Shown piece by piece: positions 35,776 to 46,640 of a stretch of DNA of 64,000 bases (positions are counted from its first letter, which is position 1; the number at the start of each line of letters is the position of its first letter). A model generated the notes under the pieces. That model worked only from the letters and a program-made list of their open reading frames with translations. It was not told the origin of the DNA and did no database searches. Source of the stretch: Apteryx mantelli. Taxonomy: Eukaryota; Chordata; Aves; Apterygiformes; Apterygidae. The stretch spans positions 38,446,668 to 38,510,667 of the forward strand of contig NC_089981.1 in the NCBI RefSeq assembly GCF_036417845.1. Direction: 5' to 3'. The position numbers and the translations under genes are program-made.

Positions 35776-36010
35776 TCTGCGGGCTCTGGCTGCCGGCGCC
35801 GTCCACCCGGCCGTCGCTGCCGATCCTCAGGAAGTAGCTGAAGAGCCCTTGCTTGCTGGCGGTGTAGAGGTGCCGCAGCCGTATGGGCTCCCCCCAGCCG
35901 TAGTTCACATGGGGGCCGGCGTCCGATAAAGGCAGCGACCTGGCCCCCACGGCCAAAGCGAGCCCGAGCAGCGCCAGGGAGGCGGGGGACTTGCCCAGGC
36001 GCTCCCCCAT
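35776..36010 (-). CDS. FGF19: FGF19 exon 1 with start codon and signal peptide
   Basis: ATG at 36010-36008 has A at -3 and G at +4; the upstream in-frame codon at 36046 is GTG, so this is the first ATG. It opens MGERLGKSPASLALLGLALA, a signal peptide with hydrophobic core and likely cleavage near VGARS, then PHVNYGWGEPIRLRHLYTA and GLFSYFLRIGSDGRVDG, the first strands of the FGF core. GPHVNYGWGEPIRLRHLY is diagnostic of FGF19/FGF15. The 235-nt exon ends in phase 1. FGF19 is a secreted FGF with weak heparin affinity; it signals through FGFR4/FGFR1 with beta-Klotho as a bile-acid-induced gut hormone and acts in otic, eye and forebrain development in birds and fish. Confidence 0.97.
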
Positions 36011-36149
36011 CGTCCCCGCTTGCTCCGTGCCCCCTCGCCCGCGCACCCGCCTGCCCGGCAGCGCCGACGCCGGCGGAGAGAGCGGCGGCTCAGCGCTCTC
36101 TGGAGCGGATCGCCTCGGGATGCAGGAAAGGCACAGCCACCCCCCGGCC

Positions 36150-36156
36150 TTTTATA
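36150..36156 (-). promoter_or_regulatory. FGF19: FGF19 TATA box
   Basis: The - strand reads GAGCTATAAAAGGCCGGGG. TATAAAA here predicts initiation near 36120-36125 and a 5'UTR of about 110 bases before the ATG. A GATA-type site (TGATAA, - strand, about 36164-36169) lies immediately upstream, and a TGACATCA (ATF/CREB-like, + strand 36267-36274) about 145 bases from the predicted start. Confidence 0.75.
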
Positions 36157-36299
36157 GCTCTCTGTTATCAGCCCGATCGATTCGGCTAAATCCAGTTCCA
36201 ATATAGAGCCCATTTCATAGCAGGAATTGGTCAGATCAGTCACTCCCCCCGAAAATATTGATCGAGTGACATCATTTCACAGGGGACACCCTGAAGTCG

Positions 36300-37240
36300 C
36301 TCCCTCCCCGACCGCACCTCGAAGCTTTCCGCTGCCGCCCCGACCTCCTCTGTCCCCGGCGCGGCGCAGCCGGCCGGGCAGACCTTGCCCAGATGCCAGC
36401 GCAGAGGCAAGGGGCTGGAGGTGGATGCGTATACATATTCATGTACATTAAAAGAAATCCAGGGGTTATGCGGAGTTGAAGACGTGGGCTATGCTGGGGG
36501 GCAGAGAAGCAGGAGTCATTAAGAAGAGAATAAAACCACCGCAGCGGAGGTCAGAGCGCTCGGACTGAACCCGCAGAGCTGAGCTGCCGGGTCGGAGCTT
36601 GCCCATCCTTTATTTCCCTTATCAGAAATAAAGCGGCCGGGCCTTTGTGGGATGCTTTTTTATCTCGTTCAGAGAAATTAGCCCTCGGCAAAACACAGCA
36701 CGCCTTCTCCTCCCCGGACCTCTCAGGCTGCCCGCTCCGCAACGCGCTCAGTGCCCAGCGGCGGCGGCCGCGGGCTTTGCGCCGCGCCCGCTCCGCGCGT
36801 GGCGGAGCGGCAGCAAGGAGCGAGCGGAGCGCCGCGCCCCGGCGGATGGCGCCGGCCGCCCCGCGCAGCGGCCGCGGAGGCAGGCGCGGGCTCTGCGCCG
36901 GGAGGCAACGCGCAGCTCCCGCCGAGCCCGGCAGCGCCGATTCACGGCGGGCCGCAAACTGTCGCCGCTTTGGTCAGAGCGGAGATGCTGCAACCGGGCA
37001 CCGTCGCGGCGGGGTCGCTACCTGCCGTCGGCGGGGGCCCGGCAGCGCTGGGCAGGCCGGCGCCGCCGCGGGCCCCCGAGCCGCCCGGCCATGCCCGGCC
37101 GCGTCGCTAGATGGAGCCTGGCACCCGGGAGGCGGTGGCGGCGCCGGGCGGCTCTGCCCCGCGGGCCGCTCCCCGCCGGCGGGAGGAGCAGCAGCAGCAG
37201 CGGGGGGCGGGGAGGCCCGCGGCGGAGGTTTGGGGAATTT
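36300..37240. promoter_or_regulatory. Second CpG-rich block upstream of FGF19
   Basis: Dense CpG sequence, strongest at 36720-37230, lies 0.6-1.1 kb upstream of the FGF19 start. Both strands carry long open frames (for example 36645-37319, + strand) with arginine/alanine/proline-rich, family-less translations, which is expected of GC-rich DNA. It may be a distal part of the FGF19 promoter or the start of a divergent non-coding transcript. A 9-base inverted repeat around TTATCA is at 36608-36633. Confidence 0.65.
36608..36633. repeat. Inverted repeat flanking a GATA-like site
   Basis: CTTTATTTC and GAAATAAAG form perfect 9-base arms (36608-36616 and 36625-36633) around CCTTATCA, which contains a GATA-type TTATCA. 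It lies about 0.5 kb upstream of the FGF19 TATA box. Role unknown. Confidence 0.9.
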
Positions 37241-37319
37241 TCTCGCATCTCAAGAGGGAAAAGAGGTACCAACGGGATTTCATAAAGAAAAGGACTCCTT
37301 CTCCCGCGGGATGCGTTAA

Positions 37320-40300
37320 ACCAAAATTACACAAAACAGAACTTCCCGCCCCCAGTAATGTCTCTGAAACTACCACCTGCCTGTCAAATCCCAAATACAG
37401 TTTTTACACCTTTTGCTACTCATTTACTTTCGTCATTTTGTCTGTACACTTATGCTTCCATCCTGTAAACACCCATACAAATAGCTTTTCTTCATGAATC
37501 ATCTTAGCTCAGTGAGGCTGTGTGCATAAAGGTCATAAAAAATACAGAATTTTTGTAGGATGATGGCCTGCACTTATAAAAATCCTTACATCTATTATCA
37601 CATGTAGCTTTTGGTACTGAAGTACCATAACACATCAGTTAATCAGTGTTTGAATGATCAGGGTCTTGTATCCAAAGCTCTCTGCAGCAAGGGATTCCAT
37701 GCCACCAGTCATTCCTAAAGCAACTACTGATTTTGAATACATTCATTTTTTTTAATGGTCACCTTGAGACACATGTAAAGGAACCCAGTTTTCTCTACAC
37801 GGGTGATGAATAATTTAGGAAAATCAGGACCACTTCACTTTCAGATGTCTCTAGCTGCATCCTTCAAATCATGGGCTGATTTGAGAAGTGTTGGCCTTTC
37901 AAACACACAAGTTTGCAATATTATAAAAGCAATAAAGAATACCAGGGAGTCTGAGAGCCTCTTTTTTTTCCCTCTACAGAATTTTGCAGCATTATTACAT
38001 GACTGTTACAAAGGCAGTTCACTGCCCTGCAGCCCTGGGCCCCACAGCAGTTGTGCGTGTAACTCATCCCAGCTACATATGCATTCTTCAAGGTACTGAG
38101 CGCCCACCACACACACAGAGGTTACAGACTGAAGTGAATCTGAACGGCTTTTAGTCCGTTTTGTTGTGCATCTCAGTGAATAAAAGCTATTTCATTATTA
38201 CTGTTGCTGTTACACTACGGCATTAATAATATTCGTCATTGTAAGTGTATAGTGTTTTCTTCATGAAGAAGTCAAAGATCTTTCAAGTAGTAAAGACTTG
38301 ATGCTTGCAACTTTTTTATGAATTTTGACAGTATTATTCAAATGTAAAGATAAAAAACTGTGACAGAAAGGGCAAATTATTTGCCCTAAGTGATATTTAA
38401 AATCAGTGAAAAAAATGGCTAGAAGTGAGAAATGCTTAACAATTGATTGAGAGCTTTTAAAATTATTTTCGTTGTTGTTATTGCTGATGTTATGCGGACC
38501 GATGTTAAAAGGTCCAAATCAAATGAAAATGGAACGTTTAGCTCATTTTCTGTAATTGCCTCTCTTTATATAACTGTTTGAAATTATTTATTAGTTGTCT
38601 AAAAATGTAGTGTCTAATCTAAGCCATTTGTCCGCATTCCTCTGCAGCCAATGACAGAGGTAAGTACCTCCAGTACTTATCTGGATTGGAGAGTACCAAT
38701 AGTACCAAACCAGATAGTCCTAGCTCAAAACAGGTGTTTAAGAGAGATGGGATAAATTATCTCTGGAGGTGCCTATTTCCTTAATGGCTCTGGAAAAAGC
38801 CTAGATGATTAGCTCAGATTAGATACCTTATTTTTAGCTAAAGCTAAATGAGATGAATCTCACTGTATGTACACTGTTTTCAAAATATAATAGCTCTAAG
38901 ATATGATTTTCATTTCCATTCCTATCTATATCACTGAACTTTCATTGTTTATTGGCATCTTTTTACCAAAGTTCAGGAGAAAGGCACATGTCTCCTCATA
39001 TTCCCACAAATGCATTTGCAAAGACATTATAGGGTAAATCACACAATCACTTCCAGTGCTGGACCTGCTTTCTGCCTGCAACAGAGTATTCATCAAGCAA
39101 ACCTGTAGTGTAGCACTTTTCACTTTTCTGGGGATGGAAAAAAGAAAGAAGAAAAATCTTGTAGAATAAAAATATCTCCTGACCAAATCATACACAACTG
39201 CAAAAGCATTTTCACCTGTTGTAATGAATCATTTATTTCAACTACACTTTTCAATGCCCCTATATAATTTCTGCAGAACAAGAACTTCAGATTTTTGTAA
39301 TGCTAGAGTTGTATTGAATGTATTTTGGAAGAATGTGACTACCTATGTTTTAAAAGTCAGACATCCAGAGATCCTGGAACATGCCAAAAAGATAAACAAG
39401 GGTTTGTACCTAACTAGGTTAAAACATCATTGGAAGTAACTGAAATAAAACCAAGCAAGGTTGCTACAAGTAATGATCAGAAAGAGGGCATGGCAATGAC
39501 ATGTGAGTTCAAGGCAGTCACAGCAGCCTACCTTGTGATCAAAGGAAAAACTATACAGGTGAGTCACTCAAGGCTGACTGAAGGTCAAAAATGTGAGGAA
39601 CTAGATGCATCTAGGATGAAGATGCATCTGCTCAAAAGTAGAATAGCTTCAGAATATCTCCAGAATATTATGGCATTGACTTTGGATATATGAATCATTG
39701 GGAACCTTTGGGGTTTCTTTGGGATCCCTCATAGATTTAGGAGTAGGCACTATGTGAAAGCGATGCCATGATTCTGGAAAGAGATGTGTAGCTCTTTCCC
39801 CCTTTTCTCTGAGGTCAGAAGTGGAAGAAGAATTACAGAGACTGTAGAAATTATGAGGAAAGTAAGGTCCCGAGCAGAACTGCAGATATCAGTGCTACTT
39901 CCATTGGTTTCTGATTTCTGCTATAGTTCCTGCATATCATCCCAGAAGTGTCAGTAAAAGAAAGTTTTTATTTGCCCCAGTGGCAGAGGGCCAACAGGAC
40001 AGTTCAATCCTTTCTCTTGCTTTTAGCAGAGATGGGTATGTTAGGCAAATGAGGGAAGGCAGAAGTGAAGACATAGTACACTGTGATATGTTGTTATTCG
40101 AGCATGGGAGTTGTTCTATAAAGAGCCTTATCAGCACAGCACAAGTTAAAAAACCTGCCTAAGAAGGAGAGGTTACTCTACCATATGTCAAGGACTGCTC
40201 TGCTTCCCAGCTGCTTCTGCAATCCAAGAGGCATAAAGGTGACAATATTTCTTTCTGGGCTGTGAATGAGGGCAGAATTAAGATTCCACAGTTCCTGCTG

Positions 40301-43300
40301 CCGGCTCCCGCTGATGGGGTGTCATACAATAGGACAAGCATTCATAAAAGCTCTTCCTAGATATCACAAGTGCAATAGTCCCTAGTGATTAGGAGGATCC
40401 AAATACATCAGATACTTTAAGATTTTCAAATAATCAACTTCTTGAGGGGTCTCTGGTTTGAAATTGCTCCACTAAAGTCGATCAATGCACTAGAGAGATT
40501 GTTCCTATTGTAATTTGTAGTTACATGTGTTATCGCTGGTTCTTTTTAACAAATACCTTCAGAGGACTAATTTCAAATATCTCTCACCATTCTGTTATCT
40601 AATGCTTTCTTAACTATTGCTATCAGTGAATGCATTCCTGAGAGCAGTACTTACCCTGGAATTGACTTGAAACTCTCACAGTCAAATAATGTCTTCTGAT
40701 AAAGCCTACTCTAACACTCACCAAAGTCCCTTCAGCTTCAAATGGCCTAACTGCATTTTTTCCTAACTGAAAATAGTTATTTCATATTTTGGAAAAACTT
40801 AATCCATCCCATCTTCTCTGTGTGCTATGAAATTCTTTGTAGTTTTGGTACATAAGAAGTGTTACTGATTTTATGGATACATATTTAGTACAGCAGCTCT
40901 CCAGCACCTAATTTATAAATCAACAATAAGTCTGAAAATGTAGGAACATAATCTAAATATTTAATTTAATTAAAATATTTCAGTACCAAAGCTACTTTAT
41001 GAAGATATCAAGAAACCCGAGATCCTCATTTTATCTAATTTTTCTTTTAGACTTACCTTAATGGAGATTTGTGCAATGTAGCCAGGTTAGTATGTGTGGT
41101 GGCTTCTCCTTTAAGGCAATCTTGCATTGCAATTATTTTTAAGCAAACAAAGCAGTGACTGTGCCTGAGCTTGCTGCATTTCCTGGAAGGGTGGATAGAC
41201 ATACAGAGACATCAGCAAAATGAAAAAAAATGAGTCTTCTCACTCAGGCTGTCCACCACAGAGCCCATGCTCTTGGGTACAAAACTAGGGGAAGTTGCAC
41301 AGACGTGCAGCCCTCTTGATCAGGAAAGCTGCATCCTACCCTGAGCAACTGGGGCTTGGAAGTACCTTCCTTGCCTTCCCTGCCTCACGTTCAGTAATCT
41401 AGTTCCTGAGGCCTGGACTAACATTTATAAACTTCAGCTAACCTGTTCAGCACACTAAAAGTCACTTTCTCACAGACTGTTTCCTCCTAAAATCTGTGAT
41501 TCTGAAAAATTGCTTTGTCTGAATCCCATACTTAGTAAACACCCAGGGCCAAGAGGTATAGAGTTACCATGAAATTAAGTTTAGCGTAAAGTGGCCCTGT
41601 ATCATCAGGATCAGAAGCTTTTCAATAAAGACAGGAAAATCTCCCAGCACTTACTTTTAACCCTGTACTACTTGGATGCTCTGCAAGGGAAAGAAAAAGT
41701 GAATATTCTCTATAGTTCCTTTCTTATACAATAAGATTAATTTCTCCAGTCCATTACAGCAGAACAAGTGTCTTCTCCATATGGTATAAATATTTTATTT
41801 CTAAGCACATTCATGTCTTTGCTAATGGCTTTAGGTCATCTTTTAGGTCCTGAACATAGACAATCTGTTGGCTCAGAAAGGAAATGAAAATGAAATCTCA
41901 CTCTAAATTTTGCAGTGTTTGTGATCATGTGCCAGTGCTTGTGCCTTTCTCTGGTATATTTACTTACAGAACGATGGTGACGCCGCTTCTCCCCCAGCCA
42001 AGGGTGCCTTCCTGGCATTATTTTTGAATGGCTTCGGACATGACTTCGGTTCTGGGAGGAAATAGCCTCCCTCTGTTTGTGTTCTGCTCGTAGAGGTTTG
42101 CTTTAGGTACTGGACAAGTGAATACTATTTGTAAATTTCTTTCCTGGTAGGCCTTGGCTTACATGTCCTTTTCTAGCTTGGCCTAGGGATTAATACTGCT
42201 GGATTTTGTTTATGCAATGGTTCTGTGAAAACCGTGAAAAAAGTCTCTAGCTTTTTCAGAAAAGAGTAATTCCAGATCATCTGCTTCTTAGTCAAAAGCA
42301 GTATCCATCGAGCATTAGCTACACCTTTTTCTTGTCAGTGGCTAAATAGTGTTTGCTTCATGACCAATTTCAACTCCTGCTCCCAAAGGAAATATTTTTC
42401 TTTCCTTCAGTAGACAGAGAATAGGCTATTAGAAGAAGATCATGTACTACAAGAATAGGGAAACAGGTTTGCTATCAAAGTGGGGCTTCCAGCTGCCAAG
42501 AGTATGTGGTCAGAGCTGTGGTCCTGTCCAAACACACTCAAAGCTCTGGAGAGATGTGGTTGATCAGGTGACCCCATCCAGTCTGATAGAGTGACAGTTG
42601 TCAGGAGCTCAGCCCTCAGGAGCTCAGTAGGAAGCCAGGAAGCGTGACGACTTCAGCAACAAGCCTGGTGTAGGCACGTTAAGCCAAACCTGATGGTGGA
42701 GAAATTTCACTGAGTTCTATCTGGGATGAGTTTGTTCCATAAAGTTCTGACTTCATTGCACTGGAAGCCCAAAATTGTTTTCTTTGTTAACAAGGACACT
42801 AAGTCAGGGACTCTTGGTGGTGATTTATAGAAGTTAGAAGTAGGAAGGGGAGGGGAAGGGAAGGGACAAAAGGGGTTTAGCTATGGCTGTCTGTATGATC
42901 AAGCATTGAAACTCCCCTCTAATATCAAGATAAATCTCTTAAAGTCAGGTCTCCTATATGTTGGCGAATGTGATTCTCACTCTTCCTGAAGACATATGTA
43001 AAAGAGATATAGAAGGAGTTAAAGAAGTCAGTTAAGACCCACAATTTTATTGTTGTCTATTATGTCATGTTGCAGACTTGCTGCTTATCATTGAATAATG
43101 AATTGAAAGCTGGGAACAGTGCTGGATAAAGGGTTAGAGAGATGTAAATCATCAGTGAATGCTGATGAATGTTATGTCAAATTGTCAAGTCAGTGCACAA
43201 GTGGGAGGTTGGTGTAATGCTGTTTCACTTACTGTCATCACTTTTGATTATTGTGATATTACAAAAAGGACTTTCACTGAAATGATGAAGCCCTTTATGA

Positions 43301-46000
43301 AACAGTTCTGAACAAATGCAAACTTAAAAGGGTACAAAGTTTCCCAGTGGCATCTTTTAAGACTGTTAAGAATATTCTGCACACAGCTGGATCCTCAGCT
43401 TCTGGAAAGTGAAGTGATTCAGTTAAAATCAGTAGAAGCCTATCTTTCACCTTGGCCCAGACTCTGGGTCTAAAAACAAGGAGAAAGATGTTAGAAGAAA
43501 TAGAATTCTTGTGCAATTACTCTAAAATCTGTTTAAATAAGCAGAGTTACTTCACCCGGATTTTACAAAGTATGATGGTATCTCCGCTCCTTCTTCACAA
43601 GACACCCAAACTCAATCCTTATTATAGTTGACATTAGTCATGTAAAAGTTTGGAGAAGGGCTTGATTGAAGTTTTTCCACTTGGAGGTCATATGAAATAA
43701 TTTGCTGCTGAAAGGAAGCCTACACCATGGCTGTGGAGTAGCTGCATGATTTGCTATGAATCAGGAAGCTGAGTTTATGGTGAATAACTTCCTCTAATGG
43801 TCCTTACTGCAGTTTCTTAACTAGTCACATTTGCTACCATGAAACATGGCTGAGGGCCATTTGGGGTCAAGAACTGAAGGGCAAAGGTTACTGAAGCATC
43901 CTGCCAATGCAGCTAAAATTGACCTTTATTTGACAAAGCAGAAGTAAAATGGGATCCAAAAGAATGGTATTCAGATAGCTAGTCCATCCAAAACATTGCA
44001 TTTGGATTGATCCTAATCAGCCATAATTTCCTAGTTTAATGGCCAATTAAAAGGCCATCTGAAAGTAAGAGAAGCAGAACAAATCAGCATGGAAAAAGCC
44101 TGGATGGTCTTTAAAAAGTAATTCAAGTTTACTTAGGTTTTACACATTTGACTAGTGAGAAAATTAGGAGGTAATGGATGTCTTATTTTGTTTGGAAGTA
44201 ATTCAGATTCATCAAATAACTTGTTTCAATATGAGATAAAATCTGAACCATCGCTGAAAAGTGAGGTGGAATGCCTGCATTTAGGTAAGGAGCTTATCCA
44301 CCTAAACACCACAGCCAATATACAATGTAATGTGAAATCCCCCGCTATTTGGCTATTACTTATGCTACATACTTTGAGCTGATGTAGGAAGCAGAATTTC
44401 AGCTCAGTATTTCTTTTCTGTGTATTTACAATTATGATCATATTTATAATGGTAAGAAGGATTCTAATTTACCACCTTCAGTCTCCAGATGTTTTTATTT
44501 TAAACCCATCTTCATTAAAATTTTTCATTTTGGAAACAAAATGAAGTTCCTTAAACATTATTGACCCAAAGTGAGAGCAAAATTGACCCCAGTTCTTTCA
44601 TGTCTGGAGGTACAAGGAAGACCCTTGCATAACAAGAGGCAGGGACACCTCAGATCTTGAAGAGAACAAAGCAGACCAAAGTGCTGAGTATGAAAAAGTG
44701 GAGTCTTGGTGCCTCTTTCTTATGCATTAGTCCAAATTTGCCTAGTTACAGAAGGATGTGGCTTTTATACTGCTAAAGATTTGGAGGCAGGACTCGATTC
44801 TCAAAATTCATATGCTCTTGAATATAAGTCTGTTTATTTAGGCACTCATTTTGCAATGGGAATTGTGAAGATAGGCTCACATGCTGATTCAGAATTTGAC
44901 CAATTTCAGAAGATTTCCAGAATGGGGCAGGAGTTCCTCTCATAGTTCTATCTGGGGAATCAAGATTTCTTTCAATAGTAAAGGCTCACTGAGACCTAGA
45001 TATTACTCTTTATCAGAGGTCTCTAGAAGATAAAGCCTGTAACAGAACAGCCACTGATCTATGTTACTGTAGTCTCATTCTGCAGAAGAGCTTCTACTAC
45101 TAGACAATAGACTGTCTTTTACCCTCTATCTTGACTAATTGGTCACATATTGCCATCAGTGTGTTTTGGATTCAGTTAGGCAGATGTGTCACTGATTGTA
45201 TTATATTGTAGAAGGAAATAGCCAATACTAATGAAATAAAGAGCAACAAAACTTTAAATGGATGCTACACAAACGCTTCCTATTCGTGGTCGCAATAGCA
45301 ATACTACTATCCCATTCTTAAAAGACAGCGATCTCCAAATCTAGTTTTTTCCTGAAACACACACACAAGCAACAATAATGATATGGATAAAAGCACCCCT
45401 TGAACCATCTTGGGAAATAACAGCGATATAAAAGCTCCTGGTTTAGTCATTTACCTTGCATACTAACTGTCTGACTTACATTACTTTTAGAGCTGCCTTT
45501 TAACTCTATTTTCTGAAATACAGACTTATCAACTATAGCTTTTGCTGGTAATTTGCACCCTCCCTACCTAATTTCCTTCTGTGTTGTCATTAGAAGATGG
45601 TAAGATTTCTGTAGAGTTATGATGTCAATTAACCACTTCGCAGTGAAACAGATCTAATTTTTTGGTTAATGCAGTGGTTCCTCATGGGTAGTTTGTATTT
45701 CAATTTGACTTCATCGTATAGTACTGATTAATAATAGTAATGATCAGTTAACATTCAGAAAAATACTGTTAATACTTAGTTAAGAAAAAGAACTAAAGCC
45801 CAATTCTGCCTTCCATGGAAAGAATACATTTACTTCAATAGGAACAAAACCAGACATTTAGCAATTATTATTATTATTAATAAATTATAGACAATACATA
45901 CTGTACTGTATTAATACATAATGTATTAATACATATAATTAATATGAATACATATAAATATACTATCTATAATAAGTTATATATAATATATAGCATAAAT
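37320..46000. other. Gene-free interval upstream of FGF19 (37.3-46.0 kb)
   Basis: AT-rich single-copy-looking DNA without a recognisable gene, RNA or clear repeat. Open frames are all short and chance-like (for example 39430-39693). A GGGA/GGGGA-rich patch is at about 42845-42868 and an AT-only stretch at 45865-46010. Confidence 0.6.
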
Positions 46001-46010
46001 TATAAACGAT
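45865..46010. repeat. AT-rich low-complexity tract
   Basis: About 145 bases of nearly pure A/T with repeated ATTAATACATA- and ATATAA-type words. Simple sequence. Confidence 0.8.
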
Positions 46011-46429
46011 CTCAATTAATACTTATAGCTGAGTAACAACTTCAGGCTCTGCTCTGCTTCACATTTTACATGAATGCACCAATAAGCAAAGATCTAATGT
46101 TTTACCTTATGCTTCCTAGATGAAATGATACACAGACAATGAATTGATTTTATAGTCTCCCCATCTGTACATTTATTCCTAGAGAGCTTTGCTCATGTTA
46201 CATATGTGAACACATATGGCTACAGCTTTTCCAATTTTAGATCAATGAGCCACACAGAAAACAGCATTGGGTTGGCAGATCCTCCGCACTCATCTGAATG
46301 AAATGAAAGGGAGCTCAGTTCTTGGCTCCAGTTTTCTGTCACTCCATTGTCATTCAACAAAATGGACCAAAGAGAAAAGCGATCAATCCATAAACTCGTG
46401 AAGCCTCAGTCTCCAGCTGTCATCAGCTT

Positions 46430-46640
46430 TGAGCTCTCTCCACTGATCTTATCTGTTGCAGAGTGATTGAAAGTAATTTGTTTTGGTTGAAAGTAATTTG
46501 TTTTGGAGAGTAATTAGATTATCTCTTGGGGGGCTTCCTACCTGGTGACCCAGTGTTTCTCCTTGGCTTGCTGCTCATTAACATCAATTACCATGGAGAC
46601 ACTCTTCAAAGGAAAGCTTGCACTGCCCAGGGTAGGGAAC
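46430..46640. promoter_or_regulatory. Candidate enhancer with X-box, TCF-like and homeodomain-like motifs
   Basis: This segment combines ATTACCATGGAGAC at 46587-46600 (close to the RFX X-box GTTACCATGGAAAC), CTTCAAAGG at 46604-46612 (complement CCTTTGAAG, a TCF/LEF motif), TAATTAG at about 46511-46517, GATTATC/TTATCT sites and a perfect tandem 20-mer at 46467-46506. The density of motifs in complex, non-repeat DNA in the FGF19-FGF4 gap suggests an enhancer. This is inference only. Confidence 0.35.
46467..46506. repeat. 20-base perfect tandem duplication
   Basis: TTGAAAGTAATTTGTTTTGG occurs twice head to tail without mismatch. It lies inside the candidate enhancer and doubles an AAAGTAATTTG motif. 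Confidence 0.95.

Larger units (their letters stand above)
35440..36120. promoter_or_regulatory. FGF19: CpG island over FGF19 exons 1-2
   Basis: Very GC- and CpG-rich DNA covers exon 2, the tiny intron 1, exon 1 and the 5'UTR, and drops abruptly to AT-rich DNA at both ends. It includes (GCC)n-type runs in intron 1. A second GC-rich block (36300-37240) lies just upstream, separated by the AT-richer core promoter. Confidence 0.85.

Noticed and set aside
36645-37497. 128- to 224-codon frames upstream of FGF19
   Set aside because: Arginine/alanine/proline-rich CpG-island translation, no family resemblance, overlapping frames on both strands.
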